DNA of 52,215 nt from SFLA01 sp964485815. Its GTDB lineage: Bacteria; Bacillota; Clostridia; Oscillospirales; CAG-382. Position 1 is the first letter of the stretch; each line of letters begins with the position of its first letter. The notes beneath the pieces were generated by a model. It did no database searches. It saw only the letters and a program-made list of their open reading frames with translations, and was not told where the DNA came from. Positions 42,578-49,669 of this stretch are shown piece after piece. The position numbers were made by a program, and so were the translations under genes. The DNA is taken from assembly GCA_964485815.1 (NCBI GenBank), contig CAZAJX010000011.1, positions 1 through 52,215 on the forward strand, given 5' to 3'.

Positions 42578-44413
42578 ATGAAGAACACATACAAAAAGCT
42601 TTTAGCCTTTATACTTTCGGCGCTTTTGGTTTCCGCCGTTTTTGCGGGATGTGCAGAGGATGCAGGAAACGTATCGGTAGGCGAAAGCCAAGACGAGGTT
42701 TCGGATAAAGCCGAAAGCTCTCTGCCGGACGAAGAAAGCGAGAATGTTTCCGATACCGAGGAAAGCACGGAAATATACGAGCCCGACGTAAACGAGCACG
42801 GCGCTTTCCGCATTTCAAGTATTGATGACGTTTCCGATGAAAACGGAACCCGTTCTTATCTGGTTTACGCGCCCTTTACCGATACGTATACCATTGAAGG
42901 AAACGGTGTCCGGGAAATCTGCGTTTTGAGCGGCGATACCGAGATTGCAAAGGGAACTCATATCGAAGCCCTCTCGCTCACGGAAAACGAATTGTACACC
43001 ATCACCGTAAAGACCGAGGCAAACGCGGATTTTAAAATCGACGTTACGGCGGATAATCACCTGGTTACCCTGCCCTATGACGTAGCGGAGCCTGCAGATA
43101 TCAGCGAATTTGACGTTAACGGAAATGACAGTCTTACCGCCGCAGAGGTAAACTATATCAAACGCAAGGGCGGCACATATATTTATTCCAACAATCCCGA
43201 GCAATTCGGCGCACAGCACGTGGGAAAAGCGTTTATGCGCAACGAAGGCCTTAAGGGGGACGTTTACGTTACCTTTGAGCACGCGAATTATTCGGGAAGC
43301 AACGCTTATCTGGGTTACCAGCTCAAAAACAACACCGATCACGACGTATACATAACCATTACCAACGTGGGATATCAGTGGATCGGCACCTGGTTCGGAC
43401 AGTTGGCGTGGTATGATTTTTACAACACCTCCTTTGAACTGCCCGAGGATTATCTTAACGCAAACGGCGGGATAACCTCCAAATACTCACATCTTGACTA
43501 CGCATACAAGAATTACGAGCCCCGCGTATATCAGCCCACCACCTACCGTTTGCCCGCAGGTGAATATTTCTGGGTTATAGGCGGAACCAGCGCAGATGCA
43601 TACAGAAACATTAACGTGGATAATTCCGCAAACCATTACGTAAACAACATACGCTGTGCCAACGGAAACGTAAAGTTTACCGTAACGGGCGGCGAGGTTA
43701 CGGGCACTATGTATTGCTATACCAATGCTTCTCAGGTCAAAGCAGAGCCCCAAGCCCTTGGCTACGTTGCGGCAGGATATGCACAGCAGTATTCGGGAAT
43801 AGGAAACCACCACGGCGTTATAGACAACTATATGGAGTGGACCTTTGGTGATGACGATAAAGCAGGTATGCTTCCCGTAACCTACACCAACTATTACGCA
43901 AATTACGTTCCCACCTATTCCCCCGCGTACAACAAATACAACAGCACCCCTCACGTTAACAATACCACCACCTGGATGACACATCTTAACCCCCAGAACA
44001 ACCACAGTGCTGTGGGAATGGATATGGTGGAATTTATATGGCACGACCAGAACGGAAAGCCCATCGTCATCGATAACCACCACGCAGACGGATGCGGTCA
44101 GCCTGCCAACACGGCAAACTGGATGATCGAATATCAGGATCATTTTACCTTCGTTAATCAGGGCGATACCGAGCGCACGGTTGTCCTTCACCTCCGCGAC
44201 CACGGAACGCTGGCTATTCTTGTCCGCGACAGTCTGACGGGCGACGTGCTTGAAGCTGCGTATACCGCAGGGTTGGGCGAAAACAGCGGAGTTTTCAGCA
44301 ACTACACCTATGAAGTGGTAATTCCCGCCCACAGCGTAAAGCAGATAACTCTGGATTATCTCCTGGTTGCCTGCTCCTACGGAAGTGTTAACCACGCAGT
44401 AGAACTTAAATAA
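42578..44413 (+). CDS. Large lipoprotein of unknown function
   Basis: A 611-residue lipoprotein: signal peptide with lipobox VFAGC near residue 25, then a Glu/Ser-rich linker (about 28-65). The rest is beta-rich, with many Tyr, Asn, His and Trp residues (VGYQWIGTWFGQLAWYDFY; NHHGVIDNYMEW; DNHHADGCGQPAN). No known catalytic pattern is evident. It may bind or cut a glycan or bind metal through its His-rich strands, but this is a guess. AAGGAG lies eight bases before the ATG. A TATAAT (42539-42544) lies 34 bases upstream, without a clear -35. It is transcribed away from the DUF4855-like gene. Confidence 0.7.
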   Translation: MKNTYKKLLAFILSALLVSAVFAGCAEDAGNVSVGESQDEVSDKAESSLPDEESENVSDTEESTEIYEPDVNEHGAFRISSIDDVSDENGTRSYLVYAPFTDTYTIEGNGVREICVLSGDTEIAKGTHIEALSLTENELYTITVKTEANADFKIDVTADNHLVTLPYDVAEPADISEFDVNGNDSLTAAEVNYIKRKGGTYIYSNNPEQFGAQHVGKAFMRNEGLKGDVYVTFEHANYSGSNAYLGYQLKNNTDHDVYITITNVGYQWIGTWFGQLAWYDFYNTSFELPEDYLNANGGITSKYSHLDYAYKNYEPRVYQPTTYRLPAGEYFWVIGGTSADAYRNINVDNSANHYVNNIRCANGNVKFTVTGGEVTGTMYCYTNASQVKAEPQALGYVAAGYAQQYSGIGNHHGVIDNYMEWTFGDDDKAGMLPVTYTNYYANYVPTYSPAYNKYNSTPHVNNTTTWMTHLNPQNNHSAVGMDMVEFIWHDQNGKPIVIDNHHADGCGQPANTANWMIEYQDHFTFVNQGDTERTVVLHLRDHGTLAILVRDSLTGDVLEAAYTAGLGENSGVFSNYTYEVVIPAHSVKQITLDYLLVACSYGSVNHAVELK

Positions 44414-44416
44414 TAT

Positions 44417-44454
44417 AAAAATCACTCTGTGAGAGTTTCTCGCAGAGTGATTTT
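44417..44454. terminator. Bidirectional terminator after the lipoprotein gene
   Basis: A 12-bp stem AAAATCACTCTG/CAGAGTGATTTT (44418-44429 with 44443-44454) ends in TTTTTT at 44451-44456, just past the lipoprotein stop. Confidence 0.88.
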
Positions 44455-44456
44455 TT

Positions 44457-44783
44457 CTAATTTAAAAGCAATGACAGCGCACATACTATCCGTCCTGCCA
44501 GCAAATGCTTTGTGGGCGGGTGGATATTGTCCTTTTCGCACACATCTGCGGAAATAACGGTTTTTACCTTTTCCGCGGTATTTTGCACATCAAGTTGGGC
44601 TTTTTGAACAAGCCGCCAGCCCCCGTTCAGACAAGGAGTGAAATCCGCTATCTGCACCACAACAAAGGGGAGCGAAGGATTGCGGAAAGCCTTTCTCCAT
44701 ACCCGTATCAGGCTTTGAAGCATAGGCAGTCCTGCGGCAAAAACCATATGGGAACTGAAGATAGGGTTTAGTTTCAAAGCCAT
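44457..44783 (-). pseudogene. Sialate O-acetylesterase relic with internal deletion
   Basis: An open frame of about 108 residues that joins both ends of a sialate O-acetylesterase (SASA family). The first 20 residues, MALKLNPIFSSHMVFAAGLP, are the family's N-terminal strand. They are followed directly by LIRVWRKAF...LPFVVVQIADF and the C-terminal catalytic DNIHPPTKHLLAGR block. The middle several hundred residues of a normal 450-650 residue enzyme, including the catalytic Ser loop, are missing, in frame. It is almost certainly inactive. The Asp-His pair motif (D-x-HP) survives. Confidence 0.65.
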
Positions 44784-44896
44784 CACCTCTGTAGGTTTTA
44801 TACCATTTTTGCAAGCCCGTGTCAAGATATTCATTTTCCCGCAATACTACACAACCGTTGGTTGTATTTTACGCCTTATGACAAACTTTGCGGTGC

Positions 44897-44925
44897 TTGA
44901 AATCAATACATATGGCTGTTATAAT
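44897..44925 (+). promoter_or_regulatory. Intact sigma-A promoter of a broken XRE gene
   Basis: TTGAAA (44897-44902) and TATAAT (44920-44925) are 17 bases apart, about 48 bases before the ATG at 44973. An unrelated inverted repeat ACAACC/GGTTGT (44851-44856 with 44860-44865) lies upstream. Confidence 0.85.
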
Positions 44926-44933
44926 GTAATCAA

Positions 44934-44947
44934 GATAAGCGCTTATC
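44934..44947. promoter_or_regulatory. 14-bp palindrome, probable operator
   Basis: GATAAGCGCTTATC is a perfect palindrome nine bases after the -10 of the XRE relic promoter. Its position at the transcription start fits a repressor site for autoregulation. Confidence 0.65.
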
Positions 44948-44972
44948 AATCTTAAAAAGGTGGATTGAATGT

Positions 44973-45262
44973 ATGGAAATTAATATGAAAGAAAAACTGC
45001 GCACACTGCGGTAGCGCAAAAACGTTACCCAAGAAGCCCTTGCAAATCATCTCGGCATAACACCGCAATCCGTAGGAAAATGGGAGCGGGGCGAAGGGTA
45101 CCCCGATATAACGCTGTTGCCCAAAATCGCTTTCTATTTTGACGTAACCGTTGACGAGCTTCTTTCCGTTGACCAAATTAAAATCGAAGAAACAATTAAC
45201 GAATGCGAGATACCGAAGAATTTAAAAATCTGGTTTCTCAAATGAAAAAATACGCAGAATAG
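44973..45262 (+). pseudogene. XRE-family regulator, broken by stop and frameshift
   Basis: The frame from ATG 44973 reads MEINMKEKLRTLR, then TAG at 45012-45014, then RKNVTQEALANHLGITPQSV and a normal DITLLPKIAFYFDVTVDELL end. This is a typical HTH_3 regulator with one codon turned into a stop. After about residue 80 the frame also shifts: the original frame ends at TGA 45243-45245, while the next frame gives a plausible tail (ARDTEEFKNLVSQMKKYAE) ending at TAG 45260-45262. No AGGAGG-type site is needed to explain it: AAAGG precedes the start. It should yield only a 13-residue peptide. Confidence 0.85.
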
Positions 45263-45267
45263 CACAA

Positions 45268-45309
45268 AATCACCCCAAGAATCCTAACGGCTTCTCGGGG
45301 ACCCCGACA
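45268..45309 (+). repeat. Diverged single copy of the 42-bp hairpin repeat
   Basis: It shares AATCACCCCAAGAA and CGGCTTCTCGGGGACCCC with the three copies at 14152-14277, and the CACAA just before the unit. The inner stem is weakened (TCCTAA instead of GCCTTT), while the outer CCCC/GGGG and the GGGGACCCC end are kept. Confidence 0.85.
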
Positions 45310-45345
45310 ACACCGCCGAGGGTTATTAAAATCCTCGGCGGTGTT
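45309..45345. terminator. Intrinsic terminator of the fliB-like operon
   Basis: A 13-bp perfect stem AACACCGCCGAGG/CCTCGGCGGTGTT (45309-45321 with 45333-45345) sits just past the minus-strand stop at 45353. T content after it is low. Confidence 0.8.
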
Positions 45346-45352
45346 AATTTGT

Positions 45353-45658
45353 TTATACAGATATTTTGCTGTAATAGATAATTTCCTTGCCCAAAGCCTG
45401 CGCCAACTCGATCTCGGATTTCGTGCTGTTGCCGATATAGCCGTCTATATCTACAATAAAAACAGCATCCGAAAGCTTTATTTTTTCTTTATGCATTTGA
45501 GCAAACATTAACATTTCGTCTTGAGTGTATGATTCTTTGTCTGCACGAGTCAGTTCGTTGGGCGCAAAAACACAATTCCCCTCAAGAGTTAACTTTTCAC
45601 ATATCTTTGTCATTTGGTTTTTAAACCTGTAACTTCCGCAGATCGTTATTATTTTCAC
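45353..45658 (-). CDS. Nucleoside 2-deoxyribosyltransferase-like (DUF4406) protein
   Basis: A 101-residue Rossmann-like protein. The N-terminal ITICGSYRF glycine-Ser loop, the KIKLSDAVFIVDIDGYIGNST strand-loop and the following KSEIELAQALGKEIIYY match the fold of nucleoside deoxyribosyltransferases and DUF4406 proteins. These cut or transfer the N-glycosidic bond of nucleosides or act in nucleotide clean-up; which one is unknown here. The start is a GTG with GGGGGTG five bases upstream. Four bases separate it from the FliB-like gene, so one transcript is likely. Confidence 0.75.
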   Translation of the reverse strand: MKIITICGSYRFKNQMTKICEKLTLEGNCVFAPNELTRADKESYTQDEMLMFAQMHKEKIKLSDAVFIVDIDGYIGNSTKSEIELAQALGKEIIYYSKISV

Positions 45659-45662
45659 ACAA

Positions 45663-46550
45663 TCACCCCCAAATAAGCGAAGATGTGTTTTCTTCGGAAT
45701 ATTCTATCTCTTCCGAAATTATGCTTGCAAGCACCGCAATTTCCTGCAAATCCTTGGCGTTTTGAGAGCAGATAAGAGAAGCAAGCAGTCTTTCGCAAAA
45801 CAGACAAAAGTTAAGGCGCAAGCGGAAATCCTCTTCATCGCAGGCTTCCGTACAGTGGCGGTAAATAAAATACGCAAGGGCTCTTTCCAGACATTCGTCC
45901 ATACCCTGCGGGCGGTTTTGGGAAGAATAATACAAAAACAGCTCTTTGTGAGCTTCTTCCAGATACTCCAAGGAGTTTATGATTCCCTGCCATACGGTGT
46001 CTTCTCCCGCATCGATTCCGTAAGACGAGTAAAGGGTTTGCAGTTTGGTATTGTAATCGATACTTTCGTCCCCGAATATTTTATATAGTTTTTCCCGTTC
46101 TTCCCGCCCGTCAAAGGAATACTCTTCTTCGCCGTAAGGGGTTTGGCCTATTTCTTCCATAACACTGTAATTCGGAGAAGAAAGAATTATCCGCGCCGCC
46201 TCTCGGCAGGACATACCCAAGCCCACCTCTGCCACGTCTGTGTAATTATAAAAACGGGGATGCTCACGGCAGATGCCGCAAAGATACTCCTCCCCTGCGT
46301 GCAAAATGATCTTACACAAGCCCTTTTCATCGAGATGAGGGCATCTGTCGCCTTTGCAAAGCTTAAAGTGAGGCGCGCCTTCAAAGGAAATGCTGTTAAG
46401 TATCTCCGAAGCGTAAGAGTTTTCAAGCCCTTTATACTTTTCAAGGGCTTCCTCGTCAATATCTATCTCCCAGCCGATACAACAGCTGTGATCGCATTTA
46501 TCTGCTGTACATTTGAAATTTTTATAATACTCGGGAGCGTATAGCTTCAT
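45663..46550 (-). CDS. FliB-like (flagellin lysine-N-methylase family) protein
   Basis: 295 residues from an ATG at 46550 with AAAGGTG six bases upstream; an in-frame GTG at 46559 sits on the site. The Cys-rich start CTADKCDHSCC (about 14-24), then CKGDRCPHLDEKGLC and CGICREHPRF form a metal-cluster type pattern typical of the FliB/YkgJ group. FliB methylates flagellin Lys in Salmonella; many Bacillota homologues lie away from flagellar genes and their target is unknown. No flagellar gene is in the window. The C-terminal half is helical. Confidence 0.75.
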   Translation of the reverse strand: MKLYAPEYYKNFKCTADKCDHSCCIGWEIDIDEEALEKYKGLENSYASEILNSISFEGAPHFKLCKGDRCPHLDEKGLCKIILHAGEEYLCGICREHPRFYNYTDVAEVGLGMSCREAARIILSSPNYSVMEEIGQTPYGEEEYSFDGREEREKLYKIFGDESIDYNTKLQTLYSSYGIDAGEDTVWQGIINSLEYLEEAHKELFLYYSSQNRPQGMDECLERALAYFIYRHCTEACDEEDFRLRLNFCLFCERLLASLICSQNAKDLQEIAVLASIISEEIEYSEENTSSLIWG

Positions 46551-46581
46551 ACAAAACACCTTTTGATAAGTACTTTAGGGT

Positions 46582-46610
46582 ATTGTAATACATTTTCGGG
46601 TGTTTTGCAA
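46582..46610 (-). promoter_or_regulatory. Sigma-A promoter of the fliB-like operon
   Basis: On the minus strand TTGCAA (46605-46610) and TACAAT (46582-46587) are 17 bases apart, about 32 bases before the ATG at 46550. Confidence 0.75.
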
Positions 46611-46628
46611 TACATAACAATCCCCCAA

Positions 46629-46657
46629 CAAAAAGAACCTGCATTAAATACAGGTTT
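46629..46657 (-). terminator. Intrinsic terminator after the XRE-partner gene
   Basis: AACCTG/CAGGTT (46636-46641 with 46651-46656) with one bulge on the outer side, followed on the minus strand by TTCTTTTTG. The stem overlaps the last codons of the gene ending at 46644. Confidence 0.65.
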
Positions 46658-47147
46658 CTTTTAACATATCCAAAAATTTTTCTCCAAAGAAAAATTTCCC
46701 TTCCGGAGTTTCGTCGCCGGAACCGATTTCCGCCCGCATAGACCGTTCTCGGCTTCTTACGGTTACCTTTGCACTTTCGGGCACCATAACTATCAGGCGG
46801 CAAGCCCCTTGGGAAAATAGATACGGCTGTTTTTCCTTGACCTCATAATCAAATCCGTCCATAGTATGGAGTATGGCAAAGGTGTAATCCTTTATTTCAT
46901 ACGATTGCTCATTGACAAAGCCAAACAAAATCCGTTCACTGCGCACTCCTACAAGCTTTACACAATAGCTTTCATCGCCGCATTTAACGGTAAAATTGTA
47001 TTTCCCGCTTTTGTTTTTTCCAATCCACCAGAAAACACCGTTTTTGTATAATTCGTAATTCTTTTGCCTGCATATACTCTTTACTTTTCGCCCAAATGAG
47101 TATTGCTTAAGCAATAATTTTACCCAACCTGTTACCGCACCTGTCAT
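46644..47147 (-). CDS. Conserved hypothetical protein, partner of the XRE gene
   Basis: A 167-residue protein with a basic N-terminus (KLLLKQYSFGRKVKSICRQKNYELY), a beta-rich middle (FWWIGKNKSGKYNFTVKCGDESYCVKLVG split) and an acidic C-terminus (GSGDETPEGKFFFG). No signal peptide or membrane helix. The start is four bases after the XRE stop (TAGATAAATG), so the two are co-translated. It may be an effector or substrate of the regulator. I do not recognise a family. Confidence 0.65.
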   Translation of the reverse strand: MTGAVTGWVKLLLKQYSFGRKVKSICRQKNYELYKNGVFWWIGKNKSGKYNFTVKCGDESYCVKLVGVRSERILFGFVNEQSYEIKDYTFAILHTMDGFDYEVKEKQPYLFSQGACRLIVMVPESAKVTVRSRERSMRAEIGSGDETPEGKFFFGEKFLDMLKETCI

Positions 47148-47151
47148 TTAT

Positions 47152-47952
47152 CTACCCTATAAATCCTCGGTAATTCTCTTTATACGCACCTATACGGGCA
47201 GCTATAGATAACATCGAATAAATCAATACTTGTTTGTGCAGTGCCCAGGCACGGTAAACGTGTATTATACCCTCGCCGGTATCAACATCGTCCCGCTTTA
47301 CAAGCTTCATACGTAAAAGATTATCCAGCGCACGTTCAACCGAATTAACATCGACATCTATTTTGGCAGCGATCAAAGAAGGCGTAAATGATTTTTCGTT
47401 GTTTTTAAGTATAAACTTAAATACCGATCGTGTTTCTCCATCGGCAAAGCGCCGTAGAACGGTCCACGCCTCATCGTTATCAAGCAGTTCGGCGATATCT
47501 GCACTTTCCTTGTTAAAAGCCAACGCTATATCTCCGTCGGCATATACGCCGTTGCCCTCGGGAGTGCTAACCACTAAGGTCTGACAATCTTTATGTTCTT
47601 TTATATATTCCCGCGCTTCTTTTGCGTTTTCTTCGGTGTTGTCCTCCGAACTGCCGTCCAGATTTATCCAAAGATCCTGCATTTTAATAAAAAACTGCTT
47701 GTGCATTTCTTCGTGTATATTCTCTTTGGTGAGTCTGCCCGCTTTATCCTTTTGTTTTACTCCGAACAAAGAATCAACACTGGTATCCAACACTTCCGCA
47801 ATAAGAGGAAGTAACAGAATATCGGGCATCGTTGTGCCGGTTTCCCATTTCGAAACAGCCTGCGCGGAAATCCCGAATGTGCCGGCGAGGGCTTCCTGAG
47901 TCATTCCTTTACTTTTGCGAAAATATGCTATTCTTTCACCAATACTGTTCAT
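47152..47952 (-). CDS. XRE-family regulator with C-terminal winged-helix-like domain
   Basis: A 266-residue DNA-binding protein. Residues 1-64 form a typical HTH_3 (RKSKGMTQEALAGTFGISAQ, then VSKWETG). A helical middle (about 80-150) has an Asn/Glu-rich part. The last 80 residues contain SLIAAKIDVDVNSVERALDNLL, which resembles a second HTH or winged helix. This arrangement is common in clostridial stress or sugar regulators. Its own promoter has a perfect TATAAT with extended TG. A related HTH_3 gene, now broken, lies at 44973-45262. Confidence 0.82.
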   Translation of the reverse strand: MNSIGERIAYFRKSKGMTQEALAGTFGISAQAVSKWETGTTMPDILLLPLIAEVLDTSVDSLFGVKQKDKAGRLTKENIHEEMHKQFFIKMQDLWINLDGSSEDNTEENAKEAREYIKEHKDCQTLVVSTPEGNGVYADGDIALAFNKESADIAELLDNDEAWTVLRRFADGETRSVFKFILKNNEKSFTPSLIAAKIDVDVNSVERALDNLLRMKLVKRDDVDTGEGIIHVYRAWALHKQVLIYSMLSIAARIGAYKENYRGFIG

Positions 47953-47981
47953 GATATACCTCCTGCATCGGTTTCGTCTAT

Positions 47982-48010
47982 ATTATAACAATTACTTTCG
48001 AATTAAACAA
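47982..48010 (-). promoter_or_regulatory. Sigma-A promoter of the XRE gene
   Basis: On the minus strand TTGTTT (48005-48010) and an extended TGTTATAAT (47982-47987 is the -10) are 17 bases apart, about 30 bases before the start. Confidence 0.8.
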
Positions 48011-48096
48011 TAACCGTTCAGGCGATATAACCGCCTGTTAGTTTATAAAGCTATATTGAAACTTTCGTAAAGCTCAATCTTTTATTATCCGTTCAT

Positions 48097-48126
48097 TTGC
48101 CGAATTACATATACTGTTTATATAAA
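48097..48126 (+). promoter_or_regulatory. Possible promoter of the superoxide dismutase gene
   Basis: TTGCCG (48097-48102) and TATAAA (48121-48126) are 18 bases apart; TATATA at 48119 would give 16. A small inverted repeat CAGGCG/CGCCTG (48019-48024 with 48032-48037) lies further upstream. Confidence 0.45.
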
Positions 48127-48145
48127 ATAGTGATGAAGGTGTTTT

Positions 48146-48628
48146 ATGGCTGTAAACAATATTCTCAAATTGTCAATTTCGCGGCGTCCGATAGCGTCAG
48201 CAGTTATCGGCGGAAGCGACGAGTACAGTGCGGTGAAAGGTATCGTACAGTTTTATCGATCTGACCGCGGTGTTTTTGTGGTAGCGCAAATAAGCGGACT
48301 TCCTATGGGCGATAAGTGCGCAAGTCCCATATTCGGATTTCACATACATTCTGGGGCAAGCTGCAGCGGCAATAATGACGATCCCTTTGCGGACACTAAA
48401 ACCCATTATGATCCGATGGGCTGCCCGCATCCTTACCACGCAGGGGACCTGCCCCCGCTGTTCGGTGCAAGCGGGTACGCATATTCCGCGGTGCTGACCG
48501 ATAGATTTACGGTAGATGAGGTTATGGGAAAAACCGTAGTCATACATTCATCGCCCGATGATTTTACAAGCCAGCCTGCCGGAAACGCAGGTAAAAAGAT
48601 TGCGTGCGGTGTGATAAAGCCTTACTGA
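48146..48628 (+). CDS. Cu/Zn superoxide dismutase
   Basis: A 160-residue Cu/Zn SOD. Metal ligands visible: His 66 and 68 (HIH), His 87 (THYDP), His 95 and 98 and Asp 101 (PHPYHAGD), and His 134 (VVIH). All Cu and Zn positions are thus present, unlike the Cu-less YojM group. The second Zn His is only three residues from the first, which shortens the zinc loop. Cys 73 and Cys 154 fit the conserved disulfide. The Arg that guides superoxide (Arg 143 in human SOD1) is Lys 151 here. There is no signal peptide, so the enzyme is probably cytoplasmic. GAAGGTG precedes the ATG. Confidence 0.85.
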   Translation: MAVNNILKLSISRRPIASAVIGGSDEYSAVKGIVQFYRSDRGVFVVAQISGLPMGDKCASPIFGFHIHSGASCSGNNDDPFADTKTHYDPMGCPHPYHAGDLPPLFGASGYAYSAVLTDRFTVDEVMGKTVVIHSSPDDFTSQPAGNAGKKIACGVIKPY

Positions 48629-48640
48629 AGCAAAACGAAA

Positions 48641-48671
48641 AAAATACCGCCGAGGAACCGGCGGTTATTTT
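48641..48671 (+). terminator. Intrinsic terminator of the superoxide dismutase gene
   Basis: ACCGCC/GGCGGT (48646-48651 with 48660-48665) extends through a bulge into AAAA/TTTT, ending in TTATTTTT, 13 bases after the SOD stop. It overlaps the stop of the opposing activase relic. Confidence 0.75.
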
Positions 48672-49174
48672 TACTGCCTCACACGAATATCGCAGGCTGT
48701 TAAAACGGATTTTGCCTCTTCGGTCTGATATGGTTCGGGAATCCAATGTGGTTTTCCGCTGTCTTTCCCGCCGCAAAAGACCGATTTCGTTCCGCCGTAA
48801 GCGTGATACGGAATAAACTTCACACAATCAAGATTTTTCAATTCACTTGCAATCCGTGCGATTTTTTCATAATGCTCTTTTTGAGTATTAATGCCGTTTA
48901 CCAAAATACACCTAAGCCGTATTTTCGCGCCCGTTTCGCTTACAAGCTTCAAATTATCCAGAATCGGCTTATTGGATACGCCCGTATACTGTTTATGCCG
49001 CGTATCGTCGATATCCTTTATATCCCATAAAAACAGATCGGTAAAGGGAACAGCGGCGAGTATCACTTCGGGCAAAGCATACCCGCAGGTTTCAACCGCT
49101 GTGGATATGCCGCGTTCTTTACACTTTTTGAGGAGAGCTATTGTTTTTCCGCCTTGGGTAAAGGGCTCCCCGCC
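48671..49174 (-). pseudogene. Glycyl-radical activase, C-terminal fragment
   Basis: About 167 codons in frame, beginning abruptly with GGEPFTQGGKTIALLKKCKERG and going on through STAVETCGYALPEV, LFLWDIKDID, ILDNLKLVSETG and RCILVNGIN to a normal C-terminus. This is the second half of a PflA-type radical SAM activase (usual length 250-300). The N-terminal CxxxCxxC cluster motif is absent: upstream DNA is the 5' part of an nptA paralogue in another frame. The remnant cannot bind the iron-sulfur cluster. Confidence 0.85.
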
Positions 49175-49467
49175 GTAACGGTGGTACCTACGTTGGCGCC
49201 CATAATAACGTTTATGGCTTGTCTTAATGACATTAATCCCGAGTTTACAAATCCTACCACCATAACCGTAGTCGCCGAAGAGCTTTGAATAATGGCGGTT
49301 ATACCCAGTCCCGTAAGAAAACCGCCGATCTTATTGCTAGTCAGCTTTTCCAACAAAGCCTGAAGCTTGCTTCCCGCTCTGCGTTCCAAAGCATCGCCCA
49401 TTATGTTCATGCCGAACAAAAACAAGCACAAGCCGCCAATCAAAGAAAGTATGTCAAAAACACTCAT
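49138..49467 (-). pseudogene. NptA-like cotransporter, N-terminal fragment
   Basis: 109 codons from an ATG at 49467 with GGGAG upstream. Residues 1-99 (SVFDILSLIGGLCLFLFG, QSSSATTVMVVGF, MGANVGTTVTA) are the N-terminus of a Na/Pi cotransporter like the complete one at 959-2758. After TVTA it runs into activase DNA and stops at once (GSPLPKAEKQ). The second half and the PhoU-like domain are missing. Its ribosome binding site is intact, so a short membrane peptide may still be made. Confidence 0.85.
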
Positions 49468-49644
49468 AAAGAACTCCCAAAATACATTTTTTTGCACTTT
49501 AATTATATCAAACACATAGCCAAGATACAGCAAAAAAAGAAAACACCGCGTCTCGTCTTCACGGTGTCTTCATAGAAGGAGATAAAAGCATTCTTGCTTT
49601 TGTCGAGTTTATTATATCATATCATTGGCTAAGACAGGGTTAAG

Positions 49645-49669
49645 AAAAAGCCGTTCCCACGGCTTTTTT
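49645..49669. terminator. Intrinsic terminator of the two-component operon
   Basis: AAAAAGCCG/CGGCTTTTT (49645-49653 with 49660-49668), with A/T tracts on both sides, overlapping the response-regulator stop. The rest of the 200-base gap back to 49468 holds a weak ACACCG/CGGTGT pair near 49543-49568. Confidence 0.85.

Noticed and set aside
45012..45014. Recoding of TAG in the XRE gene as an amino acid
   Set aside because: A second, independent frameshift follows, and other genes here use TAG as a normal stop (for example at 47152-47154).
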